Source of the DNA: Bradyrhizobium sp. WSM1417
Lineage (GTDB): Bacteria > Pseudomonadota > Alphaproteobacteria > Rhizobiales > Xanthobacteraceae
DNA length: 64,000 nucleotides
Assembly: GCF_000515415.1 (NCBI RefSeq)
Contig: NZ_KI911783.1
Location: forward strand, 474,501 to 538,500
Reading direction: 5' to 3'
Shown here: positions 23,774 through 33,432 of the stretch, piece after piece
Position numbering within the stretch: position 1 is the first letter of the stretch
Layout of the letters: each line of letters opens with the position of its first letter
Made by a program: the position numbers and the translations under genes
The notes under the pieces: generated by a model
Databases searched by the model: none
What the model was told of the DNA's origin: nothing
What the model saw: only the letters and a program-made list of their open reading frames with translations

Positions 23774-25591
23774 ATGAAGGCTGAAATGGGGGCTGAGCAG
23801 CCTGAAACGATCGCCGCGATCGTGGCCGCGCATCGCGCGGGCACGGTCACGCCGGCGCAGACGGTCGCACGCACCTATCAGCGCATCCGCGACCACAACG
23901 ATCCCGCCGTCTTCATCAGCCTGCGCGACGAAAAGGACGCGATCGCCGAGGCCGAGAAGCTCGCCGCCAAGGAGGCCGCCGGCCTGTCGCTCTATGGCGT
24001 GCCGGTGGTGGTGAAGGACAATATCGACGCGCTGGGATTTCCGACCACCGCGGCGTGCCCGGCCTTCTCGTACATCCCGACACACGATTCGACCGCGGTT
24101 GCGCGGCTGCGCGCCGCCGGCGCGATCATCATCGGCAAGACCAATCTGGACCAGTTCGCGACCGGCCTTGTCGGCGTGCGCTCGCCCCACGGCATCCCCA
24201 GAAACGCGATCCGTGAGGACCTCATTCCCGGCGGATCGAGCTCGGGATCGGCCACCGCCGTCGGCGCCGGGCTGGTGCCACTGTCGCTCGGCACCGACAC
24301 CGCCGGCTCAGGTCGCGTGCCGGCGATGCTCAACAACATCGTCGGTCTCAAGCCGAGCCTCGGCATGATCTCGACCGCCGGCCTGGTGCCGGCCTGCCGG
24401 ACGCTGGACTGTATCTCGGTGTTCGCGCTGACCGTGGACGACGCCGCGCTGGCGCTCTCCGTGATGGCAGGTCCCGATCAGGCCGATCCGTTCTCGCGCG
24501 ACCGGCCGCTTGGCGCGATCACCCCGCTCCCGGCAAACCTGCGCCTGGGCGTGCCGCGCAGCGGACAGTTGATCTTCTTCGGCGACAAGAAGGCGGAAGC
24601 GGCTTACGCCGACGCGTTGAAGCGCTGGACCGCGCTTGGTGCAACGCTCGTCGAGTTCGACCTCGAGCCGTTCTACGAGACGGCCCGACTGCTCTACGAG
24701 GGACCGTGGGTCACGGAGCGCTATCTCGTGATCCGCGACCTGCTGGCGTCCGCGCCGGATGCCATCCATCCCGTGACGCGCGAGATCACCGCGGCCGGTG
24801 CGCGGTTGACGGCGGCGGACACCTTCTCCGCGCTCTATCGTCTGCAGGGCCTGCGCAAGATCGCCGAACGCACCTTCACCAATATCGACGCGCTGGTGCT
24901 GCCGACGGCGCCGACGGCCTATACGACTGCGCAGGTGCTGGCCAATCCGGTTGAGCTCAACAGCCGGCTCGGCACCTACACCAACTTTGTCAATCTGCTC
25001 GACCTCTGCGGTCTCGCGCTGCCGGCGGCGATGCGCGGCGACGGCATTCCGTTCGGCATCACGCTGCTCGCACCCGCCGGGCACGATGCGCTGCTCGCCA
25101 GCATCGGGCGCGTGTTTCATGCCGATACCAAACTGACGCTTGGCGCAAAGGGCGTGGCGCAACCCGCGCTGGCGCCGCTTGCCGCAAGCGGCATCGACGA
25201 CATTCCCATCGCCGTCGTCGGCGCGCATCTGTCCGGCATGGTGCTGAACGGCGAGTTGAAAGCGCTGAATGGCCAGCTGATCGAGGCGACCAGGACCGCA
25301 CCCGACTACAAGCTCTACGCATTGAAGACCACGCCGCCGAAGCCGGGCATGCTGCGCGTCGAAGCCGGCAAGGGCGCGTCGATCGAGCTGGAGATCTGGT
25401 CGCTGTCGTCGTCCGCCTTCGGCAAGTTCGTCAACGCCATTCCTGCGCCGATGGCGATCGGCACCGTTCGCTTGGCGGATGGCCGCAGCGTGAAGGGATT
25501 TCTCGTTGAACCCGAAGTGCTGGGCGAGGCGCGAGATATCACCGCGTATGGCGGCTGGCGGGCCTATATGGCGGACGCCGCGACAGCGTAA
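23774..25591 (+). CDS. atzF: Allophanate hydrolase (AtzF type)
   Basis: 605 aa, the same length as Pseudomonas AtzF. The N-terminal amidase-signature domain (about 1-460) has the catalytic Lys in VVVKDNID (K81), the cis-Ser in GGSSSGSA (S155) and the nucleophile in GTDTAGSGR (S179), all shifted by ten from the AtzF residues I remember. The C-terminal domain (about 470-600, from IPIAVVGAHLSGM) is the allophanate-hydrolase C domain that completes conversion of allophanate to ammonia and CO2. The ATG at 23774 was chosen over an upstream TTG-type frame. A sigma-54 promoter lies 40 bases upstream. Urea carboxylase genes are not present; the AtzG-E-H set on the other strand lies 2-4 kb away. Confidence 0.92.
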   Translation: MKAEMGAEQPETIAAIVAAHRAGTVTPAQTVARTYQRIRDHNDPAVFISLRDEKDAIAEAEKLAAKEAAGLSLYGVPVVVKDNIDALGFPTTAACPAFSYIPTHDSTAVARLRAAGAIIIGKTNLDQFATGLVGVRSPHGIPRNAIREDLIPGGSSSGSATAVGAGLVPLSLGTDTAGSGRVPAMLNNIVGLKPSLGMISTAGLVPACRTLDCISVFALTVDDAALALSVMAGPDQADPFSRDRPLGAITPLPANLRLGVPRSGQLIFFGDKKAEAAYADALKRWTALGATLVEFDLEPFYETARLLYEGPWVTERYLVIRDLLASAPDAIHPVTREITAAGARLTAADTFSALYRLQGLRKIAERTFTNIDALVLPTAPTAYTTAQVLANPVELNSRLGTYTNFVNLLDLCGLALPAAMRGDGIPFGITLLAPAGHDALLASIGRVFHADTKLTLGAKGVAQPALAPLAASGIDDIPIAVVGAHLSGMVLNGELKALNGQLIEATRTAPDYKLYALKTTPPKPGMLRVEAGKGASIELEIWSLSSSAFGKFVNAIPAPMAIGTVRLADGRSVKGFLVEPEVLGEARDITAYGGWRAYMADAATA

Positions 25592-25656
25592 CCATATCCT
25601 CTGATGGTGAACGGGGGAGGCGGCGGCCTCTCATTCGTTAGGACCATCAGCGCGCT

Positions 25657-26394
25657 TCAGGCCGGCGTGAACAGCGCGAGATCACCGATCCCGATCTGCT
25701 GTTCGAGGGTTGCCACACGGTGAATCATCATCTCGAAACCGTCCTCGCCGAACTGCTGATGCTCCTTCTTCTCGAAGTCCTCCGCCATCGCATCATATTC
25801 GTTTGGCGAGACGACGGTCTTGAGCATCGGAAAAAGATCGGTGTCCTCGCGCGCGGCGTGCGGACGGTACATGGCGATGAAAGCGCGGATCGACGCGATC
25901 AGTTTGTGACGATCATCGCCATCCTTGCGGCTTCCCGGCGCCGTCTTCAGGATCACGTCGGTCACGCGACGACCGGCCTTGTGTTGGGTCACCAATGTGT
26001 CGACGAGAGTCACGAGTTTCCCCGCACGTTTGAACCGTGGGAAGACCGCATGCTCCTCGGATTGTTCGTGATAATTTTCGATGAAGTCACGCACGATCTG
26101 CCCGGCGCTGGTGAGGACAGCGGGATCGAAATCCTCGCTGGCGTCGAATTTGCGCAAGGCCGCCTCATAAACTAGGAGGACTCGGTCGAGCACCCCATGC
26201 TCCCGCATCAAATCCTCGGGCGGGGTAACCTTGGGTACCCTTTGTTTCTCGACCATCTCCCTGCGCGCCGCCTCGGCGTCGCCGGCGGACAACCAGCCAC
26301 CGGCGACGATTGCGGCGGGCACCAGCCTCAGGAGCTTTCTCCTTTGCGGCACGATGGTCTCAGGGGCCGCGCGGCGGGCCATCAAGCGAGTCAT
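25657..26394 (-). CDS. Hemerythrin-like (HHE) protein with export signal
   Basis: 245 aa. An N-terminal twin-arginine-like signal (RRKLLRLVPAAIVAGG, cleavage near AEA at 40-42) suggests export to the periplasm, although an inner ATG at codon 5 is also possible. Residues about 60-195 form a hemerythrin domain with H66 (REHGVLDR), H109/E113 (YHEQSEE), H138 (THQK-like QHKAG) and H179/E183 (PHAAREDTDLF), enough to bind a di-iron centre. Hemerythrin-like proteins sense or protect against oxygen and peroxide. It follows a 71-aa gene by 6 bases and shares its stress-type promoter. Confidence 0.82.
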   Translation of the reverse strand: MTRLMARRAAPETIVPQRRKLLRLVPAAIVAGGWLSAGDAEAARREMVEKQRVPKVTPPEDLMREHGVLDRVLLVYEAALRKFDASEDFDPAVLTSAGQIVRDFIENYHEQSEEHAVFPRFKRAGKLVTLVDTLVTQHKAGRRVTDVILKTAPGSRKDGDDRHKLIASIRAFIAMYRPHAAREDTDLFPMLKTVVSPNEYDAMAEDFEKKEHQQFGEDGFEMMIHRVATLEQQIGIGDLALFTPA

Positions 26395-26400
26395 GCCCGA

Positions 26401-26616
26401 TCACGCCGATTTGCGCCAGGCGGCCTCGTTCTTCTTCTCGTAGTCGTCGAACGCCTTCACGAGGCCGGACAAGACCTCGGCTGAAGTCTCGAACATCGCT
26501 GTCAGCTGCGGCTCGTCGACTTTGCGGATGTCCTCTCGCAGATGCGTCACGGTCTCCTGAAGACGCTGCTTCATCTTCTGGGTGTGGTGCTTGGGGTCTT
26601 TTTCAGAGGAAGCCAT
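26401..26616 (-). CDS. Small helical protein co-transcribed with the hemerythrin gene
   Basis: 71 aa from the ATG at 26616, with GAGGAGAAA immediately upstream. It is highly charged and probably all helical (MASSEKDPKHHTQKMKQRLQ, later MFETSAEVLSGLVKAFDDYE). It has no signal peptide and no motif I can name. Its position before the hemerythrin gene behind an EcfG-type promoter suggests a general-stress protein. Confidence 0.75.
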   Translation of the reverse strand: MASSEKDPKHHTQKMKQRLQETVTHLREDIRKVDEPQLTAMFETSAEVLSGLVKAFDDYEKKNEAAWRKSA

Positions 26617-26653
26617 GGGTTTCTCCTCATCTGATCGACATCGGATCGAGGAA

Positions 26654-26678
26654 AACAAGCTTGCCAGGAGCAGGTTCC
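26654..26678 (-). promoter_or_regulatory. EcfG-type general stress promoter
   Basis: On the minus strand GGAAC, a 16-base spacer and TGTT fit the alphaproteobacterial EcfG pattern GGAAC-N16/17-CGTT with one mismatch. The start site would be near 26647, about 30 bases before the ATG at 26616. Confidence 0.55.
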
Positions 26679-26719
26679 TGCCAAACTGCGACAGTCATTC
26701 ACCTGATGGTGATGAAGCG

Positions 26720-27442
26720 CTACACCGACACAGCGTAGATCTCGTACTCCCCGCGCACCAGCTCGATGTGCGCGCGCATCGCGGCGGCGGCGCCCTGCTT
26801 GTCGCCGCGCATGATGGCGACCACGACGCGGTCGTGCTCGGCCTGCGATTTGGCCAATCGGCCAAGGTTGCGGAATTGGGCGCGGCGGAACGGCTGGACG
26901 CGCACGCGCGTCGCCAGCGTGATCTCGGCGATATAGCCGTTCTGCGACCCGGCATAGATCGCATTGTGGAAGCGCTCGTTGACCTCGTGGAACCGATCGG
27001 GATTGCCGGCGTAGCTGAGAACCCGCAGCTCTTCGTGGATAGCTTCCAGGCCGTGACGCTCGGCAGCTGACATGCGTTCAGCGGCAAGACCCGCGCACAG
27101 CGCTTCCAGCTCCGCCATCGCCTCGAACATGCCAGTCAGCCGTTCGAATGAAGGTTGCGCCACCACCGCGCCGCGATGGGCGCGCGCTTCGACGAGACCG
27201 CTTGCCACGAGCTGGCGCAGTGCTTCCCGCACCGGCGTGCGCGAAACGCTGAAGCGGCGCGCGATGTCGGTCTCGTCAAGCGGCGCGCCGGGGGCCAGGG
27301 CTCCGCGTACGATCTCGTCGGCGAGTTGCAGGCGCAGCTCCTCGGCCCGCGTGACCTTGTGTGCTGATGGCGACGCCCGGTCGACACGCGGCACCGCCGG
27401 TTCGGCCGGCAGCGCTCCGGGCGGAAGATCGTCAAGCGTCAT
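26720..27442 (-). CDS. GntR-family (FCD) regulator of the atzGEH locus
   Basis: 240 aa from the ATG at 27442, which avoids overlap with the upstream gene; an ATG at 27481 would overlap it by 35 bases. The GntR winged helix spans about residues 30-95 (LADEIVRGALAPGAPLDETDIARRFSVSRTPVREALRQL) and the FCD effector domain about 105-230 with metal-ligand-like residues (E/D-x-x-x-N-x-x-F-H in EVNERFHNAIY). It is the last gene of the minus-strand run and lies 4 bases after atzH, so it probably controls this operon in response to a pathway acid. Confidence 0.87.
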   Translation of the reverse strand: MTLDDLPPGALPAEPAVPRVDRASPSAHKVTRAEELRLQLADEIVRGALAPGAPLDETDIARRFSVSRTPVREALRQLVASGLVEARAHRGAVVAQPSFERLTGMFEAMAELEALCAGLAAERMSAAERHGLEAIHEELRVLSYAGNPDRFHEVNERFHNAIYAGSQNGYIAEITLATRVRVQPFRRAQFRNLGRLAKSQAEHDRVVVAIMRGDKQGAAAAMRAHIELVRGEYEIYAVSV

Positions 27443-27446
27443 ACGG

Positions 27447-27839
27447 TCAGGTCTCTTTCGACTCGTCGATGATGCTGACATGGGCTGCGACGACGCGCCA
27501 GCCCTCCGGGAATTTTACCCAGGTCTGCATCTGCCGGCCGACCTTGCCCGGCATCGTGTCGCGATAGAACAGGGTGGATGCGACCGCGGTGTCGCGGCCA
27601 TAGCTGGTGATCACGGTTTTCGCGGTGCGGCGGTTGAGGCCGACTGGCGAGCGCCCGGCGCGAAAGCCGGAGATCGCCTCATAGCCGTAGAGGTTCTCGC
27701 CGATGCCATAGCGCAGCGTGCGGGGATCGTTGCGGAAGAGCTCGCCGAGTACGGCGACGTCGTTGGTGATCAGGGCCTGTTCATAACGCTCGAACGCGGC
27801 TTTGACGTCCGCGATCACCTCGGGGAGATCGATCTCCAT
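27447..27839 (-). CDS. atzH: AtzH/HpxZ-family protein (DUF3225)
   Basis: 130 aa, SnoaL-like fold of the DUF3225 family ([49 protein letters not shown]). The start at 27839 has AGGA upstream and lies 1 base after the atzE stop. Homologues are HpxZ in oxalurate use and AtzH in cyanuric acid breakdown; AtzH has been described as deaminating 1,3-dicarboxyurea to spare a dead end before allophanate hydrolase. The order atzG-atzE-atzH here is the same as in the cyanuric acid operon of Pseudomonas sp. ADP. Confidence 0.85.
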   Translation of the reverse strand: MEIDLPEVIADVKAAFERYEQALITNDVAVLGELFRNDPRTLRYGIGENLYGYEAISGFRAGRSPVGLNRRTAKTVITSYGRDTAVASTLFYRDTMPGKVGRQMQTWVKFPEGWRVVAAHVSIIDESKET

Positions 27840-27840
27840 C

Positions 27841-29238
27841 TCAAAATCCTTTTGGGCTGGGCGCGGCGGCGACGCCCATCTTCTCCAACGCGTACGCGAC
27901 GCGCAACGCGATGTCCTCGCGCCAGGGTGCGGCGATGATCTGCACGCCAATCGGCAGCGGCTCGAGCGGCACTGGCACGGCGACGACGGGGAGGCCGATG
28001 AATGAGATCGGCTGGGTATGGATGCCGATATTGGCGCGCACCGGCAGCTCGACGCCGCCAAGATTGAAATTGACCTGGCCGAGCTTCGGCGCGGTGCATG
28101 GCGTCGCGGGCGCGATCAGCACGTCGACGGATTTGAAAATCTCCGCGAATTGCGCGCGATACCAGCGGCGGAATTTTTGCGCACGGTCGACCAGCGGCGC
28201 CGGCACCATGGCGCCCGCGATCAGCCGGTCGCGCACGGCGGGATCGAAATCGTTCGGTCGCTTGCGCAGCCGGTCGAGATGCAGCGAGGCGCCCTCGGTG
28301 GTGGTGATGACATAGGCAGCCGCGCGGGCGCGTGCGGCTTCGGGCACCTCTACCACGCGCGTTGCGCCCAGCGCCTTGGCGACGCGGCTGACGGCTTCGA
28401 CGGCTTCCGGAAACAGATTTTGCTGGAAGTACCCGCCGGCGATCGCGATGCGCAGGTCCGAAACCGGATTGGCAAGCAGCGGCAACGTCGGCTCCAGACC
28501 ACGTGTGGTGGTGCAGGCGGCATCGTCCGCATCCGGTCCCTGCATGGCGTCATAGGCCAGCGCGAGATCGGTGACGGAGCGCGCGAACGGACCGAGATGA
28601 TCGAGGCTCGCGACGAACGGGAACGAGCGCGCACGCGAGAGCCGGCCATAGGTCGGCTTCAGCCCGAAGATGCCGCAGAATGAGGACGGCACGCGGATCG
28701 AACCGTTGGTGTCGGAGCCGAGCGCGATCGGCACCAGCGCGCCGCCGACGGCGCTGCCCGAGCCGCCGGAGGAGCCGCCGCTCATCCGCGTCGTGTCATG
28801 CGGATTGCGCGAGGGACCGTCATGGACGTTCTCGCCGGTGAAGTCATAGGCGTATTCGCCCATGTTGAGCGCACCGACCAGCACGGCGCCGGCCGCTTCC
28901 ATGCGCTCGATCAGCGTGGCGTCGCGCGTGGCGGGTGCGCGGTCTCGGTTGATCTTCGAGCCGGCGCGCGTGGCCAGCCCAGCGACGTCGAATAAATTCT
29001 TCACCGCGAAGGGCACGCCGGCCAATGGGCCGACGGTCTTGCCGGCGGCGATATCGGCATCGATCGCGCGCGCTTTGGCGCGGGCGCGATCGGCGGTGAC
29101 GTCGGTGAACGCATTGAGGATGGTGTCATGCTGCTTGATGCGCGCAAGCGCCGCTTCGGTCGCATCGAGCGCGGACATCTTGCGGCCGGCAACAGCGCTC
29201 GCGATCTCGGAGGCCGTCATCTCTGGCTTGGTCGTCAT
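27841..29238 (-). CDS. atzE: AtzE-family amidohydrolase (amidase signature)
   Basis: 465 aa from the ATG at 29238, 7 bases after the atzG stop. Amidase-signature residues are K80 (PFAVKNLF), S156 (GGSSGGSGS) and S180 (GSDTNGSIR). In the AtzE family the enzyme needs the small AtzG subunit and hydrolyses 1-carboxybiuret to 1,3-dicarboxyurea; the related HpxY acts in oxalurate metabolism. The real substrate here is undecided between a biuret/cyanurate derivative and oxalurate-like compounds, because no AtzD, biuret hydrolase or allantoinase is in the window. Confidence 0.87.
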   Translation of the reverse strand: MTTKPEMTASEIASAVAGRKMSALDATEAALARIKQHDTILNAFTDVTADRARAKARAIDADIAAGKTVGPLAGVPFAVKNLFDVAGLATRAGSKINRDRAPATRDATLIERMEAAGAVLVGALNMGEYAYDFTGENVHDGPSRNPHDTTRMSGGSSGGSGSAVGGALVPIALGSDTNGSIRVPSSFCGIFGLKPTYGRLSRARSFPFVASLDHLGPFARSVTDLALAYDAMQGPDADDAACTTTRGLEPTLPLLANPVSDLRIAIAGGYFQQNLFPEAVEAVSRVAKALGATRVVEVPEAARARAAAYVITTTEGASLHLDRLRKRPNDFDPAVRDRLIAGAMVPAPLVDRAQKFRRWYRAQFAEIFKSVDVLIAPATPCTAPKLGQVNFNLGGVELPVRANIGIHTQPISFIGLPVVAVPVPLEPLPIGVQIIAAPWREDIALRVAYALEKMGVAAAPSPKGF

Positions 29239-29245
29239 GGCGGCG

Positions 29246-29425
29246 TCAGACCGTGAACACGGGCGCCGGCTCGGTCTCGTCCGGCAGCGCGAATTCGTCG
29301 ACGAGGCGGCCAAGCCGCAGCGAGACCTCGAGATTGGCGCGAACGGACGACCTCCATGCTTCCTCGATAGGCAACGCCAACGCTTTGGTGACAGCGTCGA
29401 TATAATCGTCCAGCGGTTCGGCCAT
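29246..29425 (-). CDS. atzG: AtzG/HpxX-like small subunit (DUF4089)
   Basis: 59 aa from MAEPLDDYIDAV; an upstream ATG adding five residues is possible. GGGAG precedes the chosen start. Size, helical character and position directly before atzE match AtzG, the Asp-tRNA GatC-like partner that completes the AtzE heterotetramer. It lies 19 bases after the ABC ATPase gene, so transporter and enzymes form one transcript. Confidence 0.82.
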   Translation of the reverse strand: MAEPLDDYIDAVTKALALPIEEAWRSSVRANLEVSLRLGRLVDEFALPDETEPAPVFTV

Positions 29426-29444
29426 CACGCTCCCAAACAAGCTC

Positions 29445-31283
29445 TCAGTGTGCGCCCAGTGTCTGCAGCGGCGGATGCGGGATCGCCGTCAGCAGCTCCT
29501 TGGTGTAATCGTCCTGGGGATCGCTCAACACCCGCTCGGAAGTTCCTTCCTCGACGATTCGACCCGACCGCATGACAATGACACGATCGCACAGCAAGCG
29601 CACTACGTTCAAATCATGCGAGACGAACAGATAACTCATACCTAGCCGCGCCTTGAGGTCCTGAAGCAAATTGAGGACCACGGCCTGGACCGAAACGTCG
29701 AGCGCAGCGGTCGGCTCGTCCAGGATGACGAGTTTCGGGTGCAGGGCGATGGCGCGGGCGATGCCGACGCGAGCCTTCTGGCCGCCCGACAATTGGTGCG
29801 GAAAGCGATCCAGCAGATTGTGCGGCAGGCCCACCATGGTGGCGAGCTCCTCGCAGCGGGCGCGGAGCGCGTCGCGTCCCCTGATGTCGCCGAGCTGCAT
29901 GATGGGATCGGCGATGGCGCGGACGGCGGTGAAGCGCGGGTTGAGGCTGTCGGTGGGATCCTGGAACACCATCTGGATGCGGCTGCGCTGCGGCAGCCGG
30001 GCAAAGCCGGCGGGCGCGATGGCGCCGATGTCCTCGCCGTCGAACTGGATCAGGCCCGAGGTCTGGTCGAGGAGCCGCATCACCATCATCGACGTGGTCG
30101 ATTTGCCGCAGCCGGACTCGCCGACCAGGCCGACGCTCTCGCCATGGCCGATCGAGAAGCTGATGCCGTCGACCGCGCGGAACACATCCGGCTCCACCGG
30201 CGGCTTGCGGCCGAACAATTTGCCGAGCGTGGCCGTGGCGCCCTGACGGGGATATTCCTTGACCAGCTTCTCGATGAGGAGAAGTGGCGTCTTCTCCCTC
30301 TCCCCGCTTGCGGGGTCGCGACGAGCTTCGCTCGCGCTGAGAGGGTCGGGGTGAGGGGGACTCTCCGCGAGCACGGTGCTGGGAGAGCCCCCCTCATCCG
30401 CCACGCTGCGCGTGTCGACCTCTCCCCGCACGCGGGGAGAGGCGAAGGAAGCGCCCTCCTCCTCCGGCAACAGATCCCGCAGGCTCACGCCGAGCCGCGG
30501 CGTCGCGCGCATCAGCTTCTTGGTGTAGGGGTGCTGCGGGTTGGCGAAGATGTCGGCGGCCTTTGCGGTCTCGACCACCCGGCCCTTCTCCATCACCACG
30601 ACGCGGTCGCAATAGGCTGCGGCGAGGCCGAGATCATGCGTGATCAGGATGGTGGACATCGCCTTGCGCTTGGTCAGCTCGACGATCAGATCCATCACCG
30701 CCTTCTGCGTGGTGACGTCCAATCCAGTCGTCGGCTCGTCCGCGATCAGCAGCTGCGGATTGCAGGCGAGCGCGAGCGCGATGACGACGCGCTGGCACAT
30801 GCCGCCGGACAATTCGAACGGATAGGCGTGATAGCGCTCGCGCGGGCGGGCGATCTTGACCTGCTCCAGCGCCTCGATCGCCTTCTCGCCGCGGTCCGAA
30901 ACCATGGCCTGCTGGACATGGGTGCGCAGCACGTCCTCGATCTGGTCGCCGACTTTCCGGATCGGGTTGAGCGCGGCGCGCGGGTTCTGGAAGATCATCG
31001 AGACTTCGCGGCCGCGCAAATCGCGCATCTGGTCTTCGGTCGCGGCCTTGACGTCGATGCCCGAGAACATCACCGAGCCCTCGGCGATCCGCCCCGCACG
31101 GTCGAGGATGCGCATCACCGCGTACGACGTCACCGACTTGCCGGAGCCGGACTCGCCGACGATCGCCAGCGTCTCGCCCTTGGCAACGGAGATGTTGACG
31201 TGCTGCACCGCTTTCACGATGCCGCGGCGGGTGGTGAATTCGACGGTGAGATCCTGGACGTCGAGCAGCGGCTGGGCGGTCAT
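29445..31283 (-). CDS. Dipeptide-family ABC transporter, fused double ATP-binding protein
   Basis: 612 aa from MTAQPLLDV, with GGGAGG upstream. Two complete DppD/DppF-type ATPase halves are fused: the first has Walker A GESGSGKS, signature LSGGMCQR and Walker [13 protein letters not shown]; the second has [17 protein letters not shown] and [12 protein letters not shown]. Such fusions are normally about 540-560 aa. The excess is a stretch of about 50 residues between the halves (about residues 281-330, rich in Pro, Ser, Arg and Glu) encoded by a palindromic repeat. It powers the permeases encoded upstream in the same operon. Confidence 0.92.
   Translation of the reverse strand: MTAQPLLDVQDLTVEFTTRRGIVKAVQHVNISVAKGETLAIVGESGSGKSVTSYAVMRILDRAGRIAEGSVMFSGIDVKAATEDQMRDLRGREVSMIFQNPRAALNPIRKVGDQIEDVLRTHVQQAMVSDRGEKAIEALEQVKIARPRERYHAYPFELSGGMCQRVVIALALACNPQLLIADEPTTGLDVTTQKAVMDLIVELTKRKAMSTILITHDLGLAAAYCDRVVVMEKGRVVETAKAADIFANPQHPYTKKLMRATPRLGVSLRDLLPEEEGASFASPRVRGEVDTRSVADEGGSPSTVLAESPPHPDPLSASEARRDPASGEREKTPLLLIEKLVKEYPRQGATATLGKLFGRKPPVEPDVFRAVDGISFSIGHGESVGLVGESGCGKSTTSMMVMRLLDQTSGLIQFDGEDIGAIAPAGFARLPQRSRIQMVFQDPTDSLNPRFTAVRAIADPIMQLGDIRGRDALRARCEELATMVGLPHNLLDRFPHQLSGGQKARVGIARAIALHPKLVILDEPTAALDVSVQAVVLNLLQDLKARLGMSYLFVSHDLNVVRLLCDRVIVMRSGRIVEEGTSERVLSDPQDDYTKELLTAIPHPPLQTLGAH
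30294..30443. repeat. CCTCTCCCC palindromic repeat lying inside a coding sequence
   Basis: Same family as the intergenic copies: left arm CTCCCTCTCCCCGCTTGCGGGG and right arm CCTCTCCCCGCACGCGGGGAGAGG, with the characteristic GGGTCGGGGTGAGGGGGACTC middle. It is read in frame without a stop and adds about 50 residues between the two ATPase halves of the fused transporter ATPase. Confidence 0.9.
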
Positions 31284-31386
31284 GGGTGCCTCCCAAACAA
31301 AAACGTCGAAAACAACCCCATGCACAGTAGAATGGGATTGATTTCATTGGAGAATTTCGAGCGAAAATTTGCGCGGAATCCAGCCA

Positions 31387-32286
31387 TCACGTCCTCCGCT
31401 GGGGGTCGACGATGTCGCGCAGGCCATCGCCGAGGAGGTTGAAGCAGAACACGGCGATCATCAAAGCGAGGCCCGGGAATAGCGCGATCCACCATTCGCC
31501 TGACACCATGAAGCCGGCGCCTTCGGCGACCATGATGCCCCATTCCGCCGTCGGCGGACGGACGCCGAGGCCGATGAACGAGAGGCCGGCGGCATTGAGG
31601 ATGGCGTAGCCCATGGTCAGCGACATCTGCACAATCATGATCGGCATGATGTTCGGCAGGATATGCACGAGGAGAATGCGGAATTCGCCGTTGCCGGACA
31701 GCCGCGCGGCCTGCACGAAGCCGGCGTTGCGGCGGACATTGGCTTCGGCGCGCGCGACGCGGGCATAGAGCGGGAAGTTCACGATGGCCGTGGCCAGGAT
31801 GATGTTCTGCACGGTGTTGCCCAGCGCTGCGACGATGCCCATCGCCAGCACGAACAGTGGAAACGCCATGATGGTGTCGGCGATGCGGCCGACGATGCGG
31901 TCGGTCCAGCCACCGAAATAGCCGGCCGCGATGCCGGCGAGCCCGCCCATCAGGAACACCAGCGCGACGGAGGCGACCGCGATGAACGTATCGAGCCGCG
32001 TCGCGACCACGACCCGGCTGAAGATGTCGCGGCCCAATTGGTCGGTGCCGAACCAGTGCGCGGCCGAGGGCGGCTTCAGCGACGCCGCGGTGTCGGACGC
32101 CAGCGGCTCATACGGCACCACATAGGGGCCGAAGATCGCGGCAAGAAGGATCACGATCAGCAGCGCGAAGGCAAAGCCGGTGACCTTGTTCTCGCCGAGG
32201 ACGTAGCGGGTCTGGTCGAGCAGCGCGACGATTCCCGAGGTCCGCGCGGGTCCGACGGGCTCAACAGCAGGCGCAACGGTGCTCAT
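31387..32286 (-). CDS. Dipeptide-family ABC transporter permease (DppC type)
   Basis: 299 aa from MSTVAPAVEP; the frame is open further upstream but only through the neighbouring permease region. There are six predicted membrane helices, with the DppC features FGTDQLGRDIFSRVV in the first periplasmic stretch and the EAA loop ARLSGNGEFRILLVHILPN that docks to the ATPase. It forms the pore with the DppB-type protein. The 103-bp gap to the ATPase gene contains no clear promoter. Confidence 0.92.
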   Translation of the reverse strand: MSTVAPAVEPVGPARTSGIVALLDQTRYVLGENKVTGFAFALLIVILLAAIFGPYVVPYEPLASDTAASLKPPSAAHWFGTDQLGRDIFSRVVVATRLDTFIAVASVALVFLMGGLAGIAAGYFGGWTDRIVGRIADTIMAFPLFVLAMGIVAALGNTVQNIILATAIVNFPLYARVARAEANVRRNAGFVQAARLSGNGEFRILLVHILPNIMPIMIVQMSLTMGYAILNAAGLSFIGLGVRPPTAEWGIMVAEGAGFMVSGEWWIALFPGLALMIAVFCFNLLGDGLRDIVDPQRRT

Positions 32287-32300
32287 GACTCTATCCTTTT

Positions 32301-32349
32301 GAGCATGATCTGATCGGAAAACCGGTACCCACTTTTCCGGATCATGCTC
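32301..32349. repeat. Short palindromic element GAGCATGATC...GGATCATGCTC
   Basis: GAGCATGATCTGATCGGAAAACC is mirrored by the end ACTTTTCCGGATCATGCTC, with GGTACC at the centre. This about 49-bp element is a common dispersed repeat in Bradyrhizobium and relatives. Its last base touches the stop codon of the DppB-type gene. Confidence 0.8.
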
Positions 32350-33362
32350 TACCCTTCCAAGCGCACGCGCGGATCGATCACGCCATAGAGAATGTCGATC
32401 ACGAGATTGAGCAGCACGTACATCACCGCCATGGTCAGCACGAAACCCTGCACCGGCGCGAAGTCCGACGAGATCAGCGCTTCGACTGCATAGGAGCCAA
32501 TGCCGGGCCAGGCGAATACTTTCTCCACCAGCACGTTGGCGCCGAGCAGGAACGAGAACACCATGCTCAGCGTGGTGATGACGGGGAGCATCGCGTTGCG
32601 GAAGGCGTAGGTGACGATGACGGTTGCCGGGGACAGGCCGCTGGCGCGCGCGGTGCGCACGAACTCGGACGACAGCACCGCCAGCATCGAGGCCCGCGTC
32701 ATGCGCGCGATCGGCGCCAGCGAGAAGATCGCAAGCGTCGTCGCCGGCAGGATCAGCTGGCTGCATGCCGAACGGAACGCCTCGAAGTCGCGCGCGATCA
32801 GGGTGTCGATCAGATAGAAGCCGGTCACCGTCGGCGGCGCGCTGTAGAACACATCGAGCCGGCCGAGCGGCGCGGGCGACCAGCCGAGCCGGAAGTAGAA
32901 GACATACACCAGCACCAGGCCGGTGAAGAACACCGGTAGCGAGACGCCGGCCGTCGTCGTCACACGACAGAGATGATCAACCCATGAGCCCGGCCGCGTC
33001 GCCGCCAGCACGCCGAGAGGGATGGCGATGACGACCGAAACGATGAGGCCGAGCAGCGTCAGCTCGGCGGAGGCCGGCAAGCGGTTGCGGATCTCGGCCG
33101 CGACCGGCTGGCCCGTCGTGAGCGAGTTGCCGAAATCGCCATGGGCAAGATCGTTGGTGTAACGGAAGAACTGCTCGATCAGCGGCTTGTCGAGGCCGAG
33201 TTTTTTCCGGATCTGCTCGACGGCTTCTTTCGTTGCGGCGGGCCCTGCGAAATACGCGGCGGGATCGCCCGGCAGCGCGCGGGTGAGCAGGAAGGTGACG
33301 ATGACGACCCCGATCAGCGAGGGAATCGCGAACATCAGGCGCTTGCCGATCATGGTCAGCAT
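32349..33362 (-). CDS. Dipeptide-family ABC transporter permease (DppB type)
   Basis: 337 aa (an ATG at 33353 would shorten it by three). It has the DppB-family N-terminus (LTMIGKRLMFAIPSLIGVVIVTFLL, then TRALPGDPAAYF), the GNSLTTGQPV segment before the channel helices, and the EAA loop ARASGLSPATVIVTYAFRN. It is the second gene of the operon after the binding protein; a palindromic repeat at 33433-33537 separates them. Confidence 0.92.
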   Translation of the reverse strand: MLTMIGKRLMFAIPSLIGVVIVTFLLTRALPGDPAAYFAGPAATKEAVEQIRKKLGLDKPLIEQFFRYTNDLAHGDFGNSLTTGQPVAAEIRNRLPASAELTLLGLIVSVVIAIPLGVLAATRPGSWVDHLCRVTTTAGVSLPVFFTGLVLVYVFYFRLGWSPAPLGRLDVFYSAPPTVTGFYLIDTLIARDFEAFRSACSQLILPATTLAIFSLAPIARMTRASMLAVLSSEFVRTARASGLSPATVIVTYAFRNAMLPVITTLSMVFSFLLGANVLVEKVFAWPGIGSYAVEALISSDFAPVQGFVLTMAVMYVLLNLVIDILYGVIDPRVRLEG

Positions 33363-33432
33363 GATGGGGCACTCCAGGAAGATGAAACGCTCTCGCGGAT
33401 CCGCGAGAGCATCGCCGCGCGCTCCGCTGCGT

